From assembly GCA_937124965.1 (NCBI GenBank), contig CAKZLB010000017.1, positions 62,001 to 126,000 of the forward strand: DNA of 64,000 bases. Direction: 5' to 3'. The notes below the pieces were generated by a model that had not been told where the DNA came from, did no database searches, and worked only from the letters and a program-made list of their open reading frames with translations. Source of the DNA: an uncultured Bacteroidota bacterium. GTDB lineage: Bacteria > Bacteroidota > Bacteroidia > NS11-12g > UBA9320. Each line of letters opens with the position of its first letter. Positions within the stretch are counted from its first letter, which is position 1. The position numbers and the translations under genes were made by a program. Below, in pieces: positions 52,542 to 61,865 of this stretch.

Positions 52542-52570
52542 AAGCGGAGGTCAATTGGCTTCCGCTTTCT
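52542..52570 (+). terminator. Probable terminator of the PKD gene
   Basis: AAGCGGA (52542-52548) pairs with TCCGCTT (52561-52567); the loop holds the palindrome CAATTG and TTCTATATTT follows. The T-run is broken, so it is only probable. It lies 19 bases after the PKD stop and just before the sigma factor gene. Confidence 0.55.
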
Positions 52571-52576
52571 ATATTT

Positions 52577-53137
52577 ATGCCAATAGACAGCAAGCTGATA
52601 AAAAGGTGTTTAAAGAATGATCGCCGTTCTCAAAACGAGCTCTATAAAGAGTTGTTCAGCTTTTTAATGAATATATGTATCCGGTATAAAAATAACTATG
52701 ATGATGCAGGAGCCTCACTTAATACAATTTACCTGAAGGTTTTAAAAGGGTTAAAGGATTATGATGAATCTGTATCAATTTTACCTTGGGTGAAAACAAT
52801 AGCGGTTCGACATTTAATAGATGAATATAGGTCTGAAAAAAGACATGAGTCATTAAGCTTAGATGAAATACCTTCTGAAGCTACAAGCAGCCATGTTATG
52901 AATGCAGAAAGCTTACAGACCGAAGATATTTTGAAACTGCTGAATTGTTTACCAGAGGTTACGCGAAATGTGTTTAACCTTTTTGTTGTCGATGGATACA
53001 AACACCGAGAAATTGGCGATTTGTTGAATATGAGCGAGGGTAATTCAAAGTGGCATTTAAACCAAGCTAGAACGTGTTTACAAGCGTTTATTAATACTGA
53101 AAAGAAGAGATTGGAGTCAATAAAATTAGAGCTATGA
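52577..53137 (+). CDS. ECF-type RNA polymerase sigma factor
   Basis: The 186-residue protein has region 2 (about 15-85, with DESVSILPWVKTIAVRHLIDEYRSEKR) and region 4 (about 125-175, LPEVTRNVFNLFVVDGYKHREIGDLLNMSEGNSKWHLNQAR), separated by a short linker. This is the layout of extracytoplasmic-function sigma factors. Its stop overlaps the start of the next gene as ATGA. The partner gene encodes a candidate anti-sigma factor. It sits between two T9SS-secreted protein genes, which may be its targets. Confidence 0.88.
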   Translation: MPIDSKLIKRCLKNDRRSQNELYKELFSFLMNICIRYKNNYDDAGASLNTIYLKVLKGLKDYDESVSILPWVKTIAVRHLIDEYRSEKRHESLSLDEIPSEATSSHVMNAESLQTEDILKLLNCLPEVTRNVFNLFVVDGYKHREIGDLLNMSEGNSKWHLNQARTCLQAFINTEKKRLESIKLEL

Positions 53138-54516
53138 GCGATTTAAAAAACATAGACGACCTAATAAAAAAAGGAATAGAAAAGGAGTATCCTGTTGATG
53201 GGCAGTTGTGGTCTGCTGCACAAAATCAGCTGGATGCCGTATTCCCAGTAAAAGCCAAAAAGCTTGGTTGGGTATATGCGGGTGCGACCACATTAATAGT
53301 GGCAATCGCATGTTTATATTTCCTTAATTCTCATAAATCGAGCCAACAAACAGCTGTGATAAATGACTCCGAAAACGTAAAAGACCAAATAGCAACAGAC
53401 CAGTCGAGCACTAAAACACATCCAAATAAATCAAACTATAATTCAAACAAATCGACCACTCATAATAGCAATAACTCAAATACTGCAGAAAGAAAATCTA
53501 AAGCATTACCAAAAGAAATTACAAAACATAAAAGTAGTCCAATTAAGCAACATGTAGGTAGTAATCCTGTACATTTTAATACAGGTTCAACGAGTGCAGA
53601 TAAGACCAAGTTTAAGAATAATCCAGACAACCCAACGTCTCCAATCGGAAATCAAACCAATTCCAGGTTTGAACTGAAGCAAGATGCTTATGTAAAGCCA
53701 AATGTAAGTGAAGATGAGAAAATCGGATTTGTTTTGCCCAAACCTCTATCTGAAATGCTAAAATCTGAGCAATCAAAAAACACAAAAGGCGAAGTAGAAG
53801 TGCAGTATAAAAATCCAGTTAAAGCTGATTGGTTTATCGGTGTGTCCACGGGAATTACTTTCAATAGTAGCGATCAGTTTATGGTAGAAGGAACAGAAGG
53901 TTCTTCGATAAATCACAAAAGAACCACGCAATTTGACGTTTTTGGTGGAATCGTGAAAAGGCGCTTGAGTGTATCTATTGGATTTGGACAAGTCGTTCTC
54001 AACAATCAAGTCAATTTAGCACTTACACCAACAACAATAACTGATACGATTTCGATGTCATATCGTATGGTAGAGGAAAATGTGGTAATAAATGGAAGAA
54101 ATGTAAGCTTAATTGAACGACAATTTAACACAGTAGACAAGCTCGATAGTTCAAACAGATTTGAAGAGGTGGAACAAAATGTTCGATATTTTAGAGTACC
54201 TCTAAGAGTGACATATAGATTGCCGTTAAATCGTTTTGAGGTATTAGTGGGGCTTGGCTCTGATCTGTGGTTTACTCCAAACGTTAGGTGGGGTAACTAT
54301 AGCGATCAGCGCTATTCAGTGAAACAAACAGATTTTGCACCTAAGCAATTTGTATTTCGGCCAAACGCTGATATTGGACTTGGCTACCGAGTCAATAGTC
54401 GATTTACAGCCTCAGCGATTTTGACTAAATCACTTACGACAAGTGCAATCATGACGGACGGAGGGAATCGACTAAATTTAAATGGATTGAATCTTAGTTT
54501 AAATTACCGATTATAA
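53134..54516 (+). CDS. Trans-envelope protein: cytoplasmic N-terminus, one membrane helix, C-terminal barrel-like domain
   Basis: The 460-residue protein has a 44-residue cytoplasmic start (ending before a helix at about 45-64), no signal peptide, a Ser/Asn/Lys/Thr-rich linker of about 165 residues, then 230 residues of alternating strands (WFIGVSTGITFN, FDVFGGIVKRRLSVSIGFG, FRVPLRVTYRLPLNRFEV, LNGLNLSLNYRL) ending as outer-membrane barrels do. The N-terminal WSAAQNQLD resembles short anti-sigma segments. The overlap with the sigma gene supports an anti-sigma function reaching from RNA polymerase control to the outer membrane. Confidence 0.65.
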   Translation: MSDLKNIDDLIKKGIEKEYPVDGQLWSAAQNQLDAVFPVKAKKLGWVYAGATTLIVAIACLYFLNSHKSSQQTAVINDSENVKDQIATDQSSTKTHPNKSNYNSNKSTTHNSNNSNTAERKSKALPKEITKHKSSPIKQHVGSNPVHFNTGSTSADKTKFKNNPDNPTSPIGNQTNSRFELKQDAYVKPNVSEDEKIGFVLPKPLSEMLKSEQSKNTKGEVEVQYKNPVKADWFIGVSTGITFNSSDQFMVEGTEGSSINHKRTTQFDVFGGIVKRRLSVSIGFGQVVLNNQVNLALTPTTITDTISMSYRMVEENVVINGRNVSLIERQFNTVDKLDSSNRFEEVEQNVRYFRVPLRVTYRLPLNRFEVLVGLGSDLWFTPNVRWGNYSDQRYSVKQTDFAPKQFVFRPNADIGLGYRVNSRFTASAILTKSLTTSAIMTDGGNRLNLNGLNLSLNYRL

Positions 54517-54674
54517 TTTGGTTGCGTGGCGCTTTTGTATCCTTCTGTCGCAGTTGTTAGTTGATTCTAATAATGATTGCAACCTTTTTTAGTTTTAATC
54601 CCTAAAAATTACAGAGTCATAATTTAAATTAACTTACCACAAAACGAAACTTTGTTTATTTTGCTAGTATTAAA

Positions 54675-56768
54675 GTGAAGAAACTCAGACATATCATCCT
54701 GTTCGTGTTTGTTTTGTCATGTTCGACGAGCTTGCTTAGCCAATGCCCAGAAACTAATCCAAATTGTAATCAAGTCGTAAACTGGATATTTGGAGATAGT
54801 GTTTGGCTTTACTTCAATGACACTGGAATTGTTCAAAGAAAATCGCCAATAAGCACTAGAGAAGCAAGCTCAGTTATTGTTAAGAAAAGAAGTGACTCTG
54901 TTTTGTTGTACGGCACGCCAGAGATTATATACAATAGCGATGGTTCAATCTTAAATGACTCATTGAAAGGAAACAACTCTTCAGTTCAAGGTTCTTTATT
55001 TTTGAGGCGTGATAACGATTCTATCATTCATTATTTTACAGGAGAAAATTTTTCTTCTTTTTATAGAATTGGACTCTACCATCACACCGCTATTGGAACA
55101 AATATTGTTACAAACAGAACAATTTTACATCCTGCTACAGAGCAACTTACAAGCATAAATCAGCAAAACAATAAAGATTTTTGGCTAATAACGCATAAGG
55201 GAAAGTCCGATTCTTTTTATATATTTCCAGTTACACAAAAAGGTGTTCTGTGTCCCAATATACTGAAAGAGGGTGGTGATTATTTGAAGGGGCAAGGAAC
55301 ACCATATACAAATGGAGTTCAAATAAAAATAAACCCACAAGGAAATAAAGTTTTTGCTCTTCGCTCTGAAAATGATTTCTCAGGAAAATTCAGGGTAGAT
55401 TTGTTTAAATTTAATAAAGAATCAGGCCTATTGTATGACAACATTGATTTGGCTTTTTTTGTACCATTTCATGCTAATTTCTCCCCTAATGGTGACAAGC
55501 TATACATTACAAATTCTAAAATATTCCAATATTCCCTCATGGATTTTAGCCTTAACTCAATTTTAAATTCAGAAACACAAATTACAACAAAAGGCAACAA
55601 TTCGAAGGGAGATCTGAATATTGCTCCTAACGGGAAAATATATATTGCTTATTCTGATTCAACTCATCTTGGTGTCATAAATTTTCCAGATAATGATGGA
55701 ACGGCATGTGATTTTGAAGAAAATGGTCTAGAACTACTTTATGGGAAATCTAGATACGGGCTTCCAAATTTCAATCAAAGCTACTTTTACACACCAAGTA
55801 TAGATTTTGCATATACTGAAAATTGTTGGAGTCATAGGTATCAGTTTGAAGGACGAGATACGTTTAAGGCGACTCAATTTAAGTGGTTGTTTCAAAAAGA
55901 TTCGACACGCGATTCCATTTTAACCAAACATTGTAGTTACCAATTTAGTGATACAGGTAAATGGAAGGTGTGTCATATCGCAAGCAATGGAACGAGAACA
56001 GATACCATCACTAAAACATTAACTATATACCCGCAATGGCAAAAAGATATGTTAGGTACTGATACATTTAATTGCCAAGGAAGTGATTTTAATTTGGTTC
56101 TCAATGCTCCAGAAAATATGCATTGTGTCCATTGGATGGGAGAAGAACCTAACTTGGATGAAACCGAAGGAGAACTTTTAGATTACAACCATTTTCATGT
56201 GGATACGTTTACGGTCGATACCGCAGGAGTTTATGTAATAAAAGCAACTAACAAAACCTTTTGTCAAGTATGGGACACGATCACAGTTGTAGAAAAACCA
56301 AGACCACAGAATCCAATTATTAGTGTGAAAACAGAAGAACTTGCCAGCACGATTAAATCATACCGATATCGTTGGTTTTTGAATGACACGTTTTTATTAG
56401 AAACCGAAAATCGCTCCATTACTCCAAACCGAAATCAATATTATCAAGTACAACTCATTTCTGAGTTTGGTTGTGAGAGTGAACGGTCGGATAGTTTTTT
56501 AGTTGATTTTGTAAGTGTAAAGGACATATTAGATATTAATCAATTCAAAATTTATCCAAACCCAAGCGAAGGTGATTTTACAATACACTTCGACAAACCA
56601 GATGACTATACAGTTGAAGTTTTTGAAATGACAGGAAGTTTAATTATGGTAAATCACCTTGGTAACTCAGTTCTTCATCATTTGTCAATAAAAGGTTCTG
56701 GAAACTACATGGTCAAGATTAGCAGTAAGAATGGCTATATAGGACAACGTATAGTGCAGGTGAAATAA
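54675..56768 (+). CDS. T9SS-secreted protein with propeller-like N-terminus and PKD-like repeats
   Basis: The start is GTG at 54675; translation gives MKKLRHIILFVFVLSCSTSLLSQ, a good signal peptide. The 697-residue product has a first half of 35-50-residue strand units (HANFSPNGDKLYIT, LNIAPNGKIYIAYS) like WD40/propeller proteins of the gliding-motility type, a PKD-like part (FKWLFQKDS ... WKVCHIAS), Ig-like repeats with cysteines, and a type A T9SS domain (FKIYPNPSEGDF ... GNYMVKISS). It is the last gene of a T9SS/sigma cluster. Role unknown. Confidence 0.82.
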   Translation: MKKLRHIILFVFVLSCSTSLLSQCPETNPNCNQVVNWIFGDSVWLYFNDTGIVQRKSPISTREASSVIVKKRSDSVLLYGTPEIIYNSDGSILNDSLKGNNSSVQGSLFLRRDNDSIIHYFTGENFSSFYRIGLYHHTAIGTNIVTNRTILHPATEQLTSINQQNNKDFWLITHKGKSDSFYIFPVTQKGVLCPNILKEGGDYLKGQGTPYTNGVQIKINPQGNKVFALRSENDFSGKFRVDLFKFNKESGLLYDNIDLAFFVPFHANFSPNGDKLYITNSKIFQYSLMDFSLNSILNSETQITTKGNNSKGDLNIAPNGKIYIAYSDSTHLGVINFPDNDGTACDFEENGLELLYGKSRYGLPNFNQSYFYTPSIDFAYTENCWSHRYQFEGRDTFKATQFKWLFQKDSTRDSILTKHCSYQFSDTGKWKVCHIASNGTRTDTITKTLTIYPQWQKDMLGTDTFNCQGSDFNLVLNAPENMHCVHWMGEEPNLDETEGELLDYNHFHVDTFTVDTAGVYVIKATNKTFCQVWDTITVVEKPRPQNPIISVKTEELASTIKSYRYRWFLNDTFLLETENRSITPNRNQYYQVQLISEFGCESERSDSFLVDFVSVKDILDINQFKIYPNPSEGDFTIHFDKPDDYTVEVFEMTGSLIMVNHLGNSVLHHLSIKGSGNYMVKISSKNGYIGQRIVQVK

Positions 56769-56842
56769 TTGAATAAATACAATCTTACCAATAGCTATGT
56801 AAAAGTATAGCTTTGGTATCAATTATCGATAATAATTGACAT

Positions 56843-57051
56843 TGCGAAGCGAGCGCAGGAAAGACAGAAATGCGGGTCGGCGGTCGGGTGAATGTTGAAT
56901 GCTTTAGAAAATCCATAAAAGAGTTTACGTACTTTTATGTGATTTTGTTAGCATTCAGCAGAGAGCCTGGATAGCATTATTTCTGTCAAGACGTTTTTCT
57001 TTAGTTTTTGCGTTTCAAAAAGTAAAATCGGTTATAGGCTGATAAGCCTAA
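56843..57051 (+). repeat. Dispersed repeat, copy A
   Basis: It starts with GCGAAGCGAGCGCAGG, contains TTTTGTTAGCATTCAGCAG in the middle, and ends with AAATCGGTTATAGGCTGATAAGCC. The same order of blocks recurs at 59431-59636 with many substitutions. The end carries the hairpin TAGGCT-GATA-AGCCTA. Confidence 0.75.
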
Positions 57052-57402
57052 GCGACCAATTGGGGAAACCTGAAGATTTCTGATTGAAAGTTAACAAAAT
57101 AAACTCTCAATTTTTGAACTTTAGGCTAGACTCGATTGCAAAATGTACTAGTACGTTAGTGCATAAGCAGCGTAATATTAATCGGCGGACTAACCGCCAG
57201 ATGTTTATGATGTATTTTTCAACCTTTTATTAAGATATTTACCATGCTACGGTCTTACTCATTAATCCGAAATAAGATTCAAACTTTGCCATTACAGGTG
57301 ATGACCGACTGCAAACGGTCGGTCACGTTCCTTATAAAGGGTTTTGTCCAGTTTCGTTGAGCATCGCTTTTGTGAAAGCGAAAAAGCTAATAGGTGGACT
57401 GC

Positions 57403-57453
57403 TTTTGCAGAGATTTCCGCTCGGAATAGATTTGCTAATGAAGATTTCGGGTT
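57403..57453 (-). repeat. MITE-related block, second copy
   Basis: Read on the minus strand it begins AACCCGAAATCTTCATTAGC and aligns over 51 bases with 38205-38255, about 41 identical by eye. It lies 25 bases before the ALDH gene. No second terminal repeat was found nearby, so this copy appears to be a fragment. Confidence 0.55.
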
Positions 57454-57477
57454 AATTTTGAGCAACGGAATACAAAT

Positions 57478-58920
57478 ATGTTTAAGCTCAAGAATTACAT
57501 CAACGGAGAACTAGTTGAACCAACAAATGGTCAATATATTGACAATTATGAACCGGCTACAGGCAAGGTTTATTCATTAATTCCAAGATCGGATGCAACG
57601 GATGTAGCAAATGCTGTGGAAGCAGCAAAGCTTGCTTATCCGGGCTGGAAGTCAATGCGGACAGAAAAAAGAAGTGCAATCATTACACGCCTGTCTAACT
57701 TAATCAACGATAATTTAGATAGATTGGCTGAAGCTGAAAGCCGCGATAATGGAAAACCAGAATGGTTAGCAAAAGCAGTTGATATTCCGAGAGCACGTGA
57801 CAATTTTGGATTTTTTGCAACGGCTATTACCCATTTTGCAAGTGAAAGCCATAGAACAGGAGATGGCCTAATCAACTTTACTACACGTACACCAATTGGT
57901 GTAGCGGGATGTGTTTCTCCATGGAATTTGCCGTTATATCTTTTTAGTTGGAAAGTAGCTCCTGCATTGGCAGCTGGAAACACCGTTGTGGCGAAACCAA
58001 GTGAAGTGACACCGATGACGGCGTATTTATTATCTGAATTATGCATTGAAGCTGGCTTCCCCAAAGGCGTGTTTAATATTGTTCATGGACTTGGAGGAGA
58101 GGCTGGAAATGCCATTGTTGAGCACCCAGACGTGCCAATTATTTCGTTTACGGGAGGAACATCAACTGGAGCGCATATTGCAAGAACGGCAGCTCCAATG
58201 TTTAAAAAGTTGAGCTTAGAACTAGGAGGGAAAAATCCAAATATCATTTTTGACGATTGTGATTTCGACAAAGCGTTGGCTACGACGTTAAATTCATCGT
58301 TTGCCAATCAAGGGCAAATATGTTTATGTGGTTCTCGTATTTATATTCAGCGCGGTATTTACGATCGCTTTAGAGATGCATTTGTGCAAAAAGTTTCGGA
58401 GATGAAGGTTGGTAATCCAAAAGACGATCAAAACAAAATGGGAGCGATAGTTTCCGAACCACACTACAACAAAATATTAGAGTACATTCAAATTGCGAAA
58501 GAAGAGGGCGGCACCGTTTTAACAGGAGGAGAAGCTGTTAAATTGGATGGTGATCTTGCCGATGGATGGTACATTAGACCTACAATTATTGAAGGACTTG
58601 ACGAACAATGTAGAACCAATCAAGAAGAGATTTTTGGACCAGTAGTGACGATTCAACCATTTGACACTGAGGAAGAAGCATTGGAGCTTGCGAATTCAAC
58701 GGGGTATGGTTTAGCATCAACTATTTGGACTCAAGACGTTTCAAAAGCACATCGTGTAGCAGACACCATTAAGGCAGGTATTGTATGGGTAAACTGCTGG
58801 TTGGTAAGAGACTTACGAACACCATTTGGAGGGATGAAAAACTCTGGAGTTGGCCGAGAAGGCGGATGGGAAGCACTCAAATTCTTCACAGAAGCGAAGA
58901 ATATTTGCATAAAGTATTAA
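57478..58920 (+). CDS. Aldehyde dehydrogenase, ALDH8/2-aminomuconic semialdehyde dehydrogenase-like
   Basis: The 480-residue enzyme has the NAD-binding Rossmann motifs (VSPWNLP, KPSEVTP, FTGGTSTG), the general base in LELGGKNP and the nucleophile Cys in NQGQICLCGSR. The C-terminal VNCWLVRDLRTPFGGMKNSGVGREGG is the form seen in aminomuconic semialdehyde dehydrogenases (ALDH8 group). No other kynurenine-pathway gene is in the window. It is isolated between repeat tracts. Confidence 0.88.
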   Translation: MFKLKNYINGELVEPTNGQYIDNYEPATGKVYSLIPRSDATDVANAVEAAKLAYPGWKSMRTEKRSAIITRLSNLINDNLDRLAEAESRDNGKPEWLAKAVDIPRARDNFGFFATAITHFASESHRTGDGLINFTTRTPIGVAGCVSPWNLPLYLFSWKVAPALAAGNTVVAKPSEVTPMTAYLLSELCIEAGFPKGVFNIVHGLGGEAGNAIVEHPDVPIISFTGGTSTGAHIARTAAPMFKKLSLELGGKNPNIIFDDCDFDKALATTLNSSFANQGQICLCGSRIYIQRGIYDRFRDAFVQKVSEMKVGNPKDDQNKMGAIVSEPHYNKILEYIQIAKEEGGTVLTGGEAVKLDGDLADGWYIRPTIIEGLDEQCRTNQEEIFGPVVTIQPFDTEEEALELANSTGYGLASTIWTQDVSKAHRVADTIKAGIVWVNCWLVRDLRTPFGGMKNSGVGREGGWEALKFFTEAKNICIKY

Positions 58921-59886
58921 TGGAGAGTTAATTAATGGAGAGTTAAAAGTTATCAGTTAAAAGTTGAGAGTTGAAAATTGAGTTGGTGTTTTCAGTTTTT
59001 CAGAAATCGACGGATTTTTTACTATTCCTTGATGCCTGAAACGTCTGTTGAATCAAAGGTTAATTATGTCTCCTTACATCGACAATGCAAAGCGAGCGCA
59101 GGGAAGGCAGAAATGCGTCGCACCGTGCGTCCGACAGGCTGGTGCATAATGGGCAAAAGGTTTCGTAAGAAGATATCAGTCATCGCTTAGGATTTTATCT
59201 TATAACCAGACATTCTTTTTTCCATAGACGAAAAAAGGATGCAAAAAAGTCAAGCCAAAATGATACTACAGCCGCACATATCAACGCTCATTCCGCCTTT
59301 TTGTCAAGCAAGCGCTCGCTTCGCATTGACGCTAAAGTATCTAATTGAATTAACAGATTCTTCGGCTCTTCCTGACGTCAGAACCTCTGAAAGACGGTCA
59401 TGGCAAAATCTGTTTTAAATAAAGGACGATGCGAAGCGAGCGCAGGGAAGGCAGAAATGCGGGCTGGCGGTTGGGTGAATGATGAATGGTTTAGAAAATC
59501 GATAAAAGTGCTTGCACTTCTTTTATGAGATTTTGTTAGCATTCAGCAGAGAGCGTGGATAGCATATTTCTGTCAAATGTTTTTGTTTACTTTTTGCATT
59601 CAAAAAGTAAAATCGGTTATAGGCTGATAAGCCTAAGGGACGCAAATCATGTCGAGTAATTGGATTTAAACACATTGTATCGTAATCAGTCGCCAACTAT
59701 AGTACGAATAAAGAAACAGAATAATTGGAGAGCGCATCTTAAACCAATATCTAGGCTTGACGAAAAGGTGATGTAGATTCATAATCATAGTCTACAAGAC
59801 AGCGTGCCGTCAATTGTTTATATCCTTTCATAACTGTTCACACCGTACTACCTTATAATACGTTTCATTCTATGTAAATTCGCAAG
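58921..59886. other. Non-coding spacer with arrays and dispersed repeats
   Basis: Directly after the ALDH stop is an array of GGAGAGTTAA/AGTTGAGAGTTAAAAG-type units (58921-58981). Two further copies of the dispersed repeat follow, short at 59081-59119 and long at 59431-59636. A perfect 15-bp inverted pair GCGCTCGCTTCGCAT (59312-59326) and its complement (59429-59443) frames part of it. A 70-codon frame at 58978 is inside repeats and rejected. Confidence 0.65.
59431..59636 (+). repeat. Dispersed repeat, copy C
   Basis: This copy shares its start (GCGAAGCGAGCGCAGG), middle (TTTTGTTAGCATTCAGCAG) and end (AAATCGGTTATAGGCTGATAAGCC) with 56843-57051. It retains the intact stem TTTACTTTTTG / CAAAAAGTAAA (59586-59596 and 59601-59611), also present at 25516-25545. 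Confidence 0.75.
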
Positions 59887-60555
59887 ATGGAACACAACAT
59901 GGCGTACAATACGCAATCTGAATCTATGGCGATCTCTGAATACGGTCGCTCGGTTCAAGAAATGGTAAAACATATTTGCACTATTCCTGATAGAATACGA
60001 AGAAACGAACTTGCTGAAACGATGATACAGATTATGATTAATCTAAATCCAGCGGTTAAAGAGTTAGAAGATTACGAACATAAATTATGGGATCACCTAT
60101 TCATCATATCTGATTTTGAATTAGACGTGGATGGTCCGTTTGAAAAACCAAGCCGAGAGTCTGTAGAGAAGAAACCAGAACGCATCCCGTATAAAGATGA
60201 GCTAATCAAATTTCGATTTTACGGCAGAAACCTCCAAACAATGGTCGAGCAAGCTGCAGAAATGGAAGATCCTGAAATTAAGGCTGCGTTTATCAACTAC
60301 ATTGCTTCATTTATGGTCAATTCATCGAGAAACTGGAATGATGAAAACTTAGACAAAGCAACAGTTATTCAACACCTTCAAACACTTTCAAAAGGAACGT
60401 TGAACCTTACCGAAGACGATTTGCAAATTCATATTGAAGCAAATAGAACTCGAAGTAAAAATTTCAAAAACAATAGTAAGAGACCTGGTAACAAGAAATA
60501 CGGGAATCAAAATAGAAACCAAAACAGAAATAGAAACCAAAAACGAAAGTATTAA
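59887..60555 (+). CDS. DUF4290 protein
   Basis: The 222-residue protein has the DUF4290 pattern (MAISEYGRSVQEMVKHIC, NLNPAVKELEDYEHKLWDHL, LIKFRFYGRNLQTM) and a Lys/Asn/Arg-rich C-terminal tail (about residue 190 on) that may bind nucleic acid or be disordered. In Bacteroidota it typically precedes murA, as here, where its stop overlaps the murA start as TAATG. Function unknown. Confidence 0.88.
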   Translation: MEHNMAYNTQSESMAISEYGRSVQEMVKHICTIPDRIRRNELAETMIQIMINLNPAVKELEDYEHKLWDHLFIISDFELDVDGPFEKPSRESVEKKPERIPYKDELIKFRFYGRNLQTMVEQAAEMEDPEIKAAFINYIASFMVNSSRNWNDENLDKATVIQHLQTLSKGTLNLTEDDLQIHIEANRTRSKNFKNNSKRPGNKKYGNQNRNQNRNRNQKRKY

Positions 60556-61862
60556 TGGGTACGTTTAAAATTACAGGTGGTAAGAAATTAAAAGGGGAAT
60601 TGATTCCTCAAGGAGCTAAAAATGAGGCACTTCAAGTGCTTTCTGCGGTGTTGTTAACCCCAGAACTCGTTACAATCCAGAACATTCCTGCAATTCGAGA
60701 CGTAAATAAACTTATTGATTTACTTAAGGGTTTAGGTGTAAAGGTGAACCAAATTGCCGACGAGGATTACACGTTTCAAGCAGATGAGATAGATCTTGAT
60801 TATCTCGACTCAAGTGATTTTCGGGCAAAGGCCAAAAGTATACGTGGTTCGGTCATGATTATCGGGCCGTTATTGGCACGATTTGGTAAAGGATATATCC
60901 CAAGTCCTGGAGGCGACAAAATTGGGCGACGGAGATTGGATACACACTTTATCGGTTTTGAAAAATTAGGTGCAAACTTTGAGTTTTTGCGTGAAGATAA
61001 CTTCTATAAAATCCATACAGATCAATTGATTGGAGCGGATATGTTGCTTCATGAAGCATCTGTAACCGGTACCGCAAACATTGTCATGGGGGCAACCATG
61101 GCAAAAGGAACCACTACCATATACAATGCTGCTTGTGAACCATATGTCCAACAACTTTGTCGAATGCTCAATTCGATGGGAGCAAAAATCTCAGGCGTTG
61201 GTTCAAATCTATTAACGATTGAAGGTGTAAATTCTCTCGGTGGTTGTAAGCACCGATTGCTACCTGATATGATTGAAATTGGAAGTTTTATTGCCTTAGC
61301 AGCTATAACCGATTCTGATATTACCATAAAAAATGTTCGAATAAAAGAGTTGGGAATTATTCCAGAAACGTTCCGTCAGTTAGGGGTGAATTTTGATGTA
61401 ATTGATGACGACATTCGGGTATATAACAATACAACATATACCATCGAAAGCTTTATTGATGGATCGATGATGAATATTGCTGATGCACCATGGCCAGGCT
61501 TGACGCCAGATTTGTTGAGTGTCATATTGGTAATGTGTACTCAAGCCAACGGTAACGTACTGATTCATCAAAAAATGTTTGAGAGTAGATTGTTTTTTGT
61601 TGACAGTTTGATTGATATGGGAGCTCAAATTATTTTATGTGACCCACATCGTGCCACCGTTATGGGGTTGAATAGACGCATTAATTTGAAGGGGATTCAG
61701 ATGACTTCGCCAGATATTCGAGCTGGTGTTTCTCTGTTAATTGCGGCAATGAGCGCAGATGGAGAAAGTACAATTCACAATATCGAACAAATTGATCGTG
61801 GGTATCAGAATATTGAAGGCCGACTGAATGCCATTGGTGCAGATATAAAACGAATTGCTTAA
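60555..61862 (+). CDS. murA: UDP-N-acetylglucosamine 1-carboxyvinyltransferase
   Basis: The 435-residue enzyme makes the first committed step of peptidoglycan synthesis, adding enolpyruvate from PEP to UDP-GlcNAc in the cytoplasm. Landmarks are GAKNEALQVLSA (about 20-31) and RGSVMIIGPLLARFGKGYIPSPGGDKIG. In the catalytic loop, where Escherichia coli has Cys115 (GGCTIG), this protein has Asp121 (GGDKIG). Asp at this place is known to prevent fosfomycin from forming a covalent adduct, so intrinsic fosfomycin resistance is expected. It is cotranscribed with DUF4290 and the thioredoxin-like gene. Confidence 0.95.
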   Translation: MGTFKITGGKKLKGELIPQGAKNEALQVLSAVLLTPELVTIQNIPAIRDVNKLIDLLKGLGVKVNQIADEDYTFQADEIDLDYLDSSDFRAKAKSIRGSVMIIGPLLARFGKGYIPSPGGDKIGRRRLDTHFIGFEKLGANFEFLREDNFYKIHTDQLIGADMLLHEASVTGTANIVMGATMAKGTTTIYNAACEPYVQQLCRMLNSMGAKISGVGSNLLTIEGVNSLGGCKHRLLPDMIEIGSFIALAAITDSDITIKNVRIKELGIIPETFRQLGVNFDVIDDDIRVYNNTTYTIESFIDGSMMNIADAPWPGLTPDLLSVILVMCTQANGNVLIHQKMFESRLFFVDSLIDMGAQIILCDPHRATVMGLNRRINLKGIQMTSPDIRAGVSLLIAAMSADGESTIHNIEQIDRGYQNIEGRLNAIGADIKRIA

Positions 61863-61865
61863 CGC

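Larger units (their letters stand above)
56769..57477. other. Repeat-filled spacer
   Basis: No gene was found. The stretch 56843-57051 is a copy of a dispersed 210-bp repeat (see 59431). Small hairpins include GGCGG/CCGCC (57184-57198) and TAGGCT/AGCCTA (57035-57050), plus GACCG/CGGTC (about 57304-57320). A MITE-related block lies at 57403-57453. Confidence 0.6.

Noticed and set aside
58978-59190. A 70-codon plus-strand frame after the ALDH gene
   Set aside because: It lies across a repeat array and a copy of the dispersed repeat, has no signal, motif or start context.
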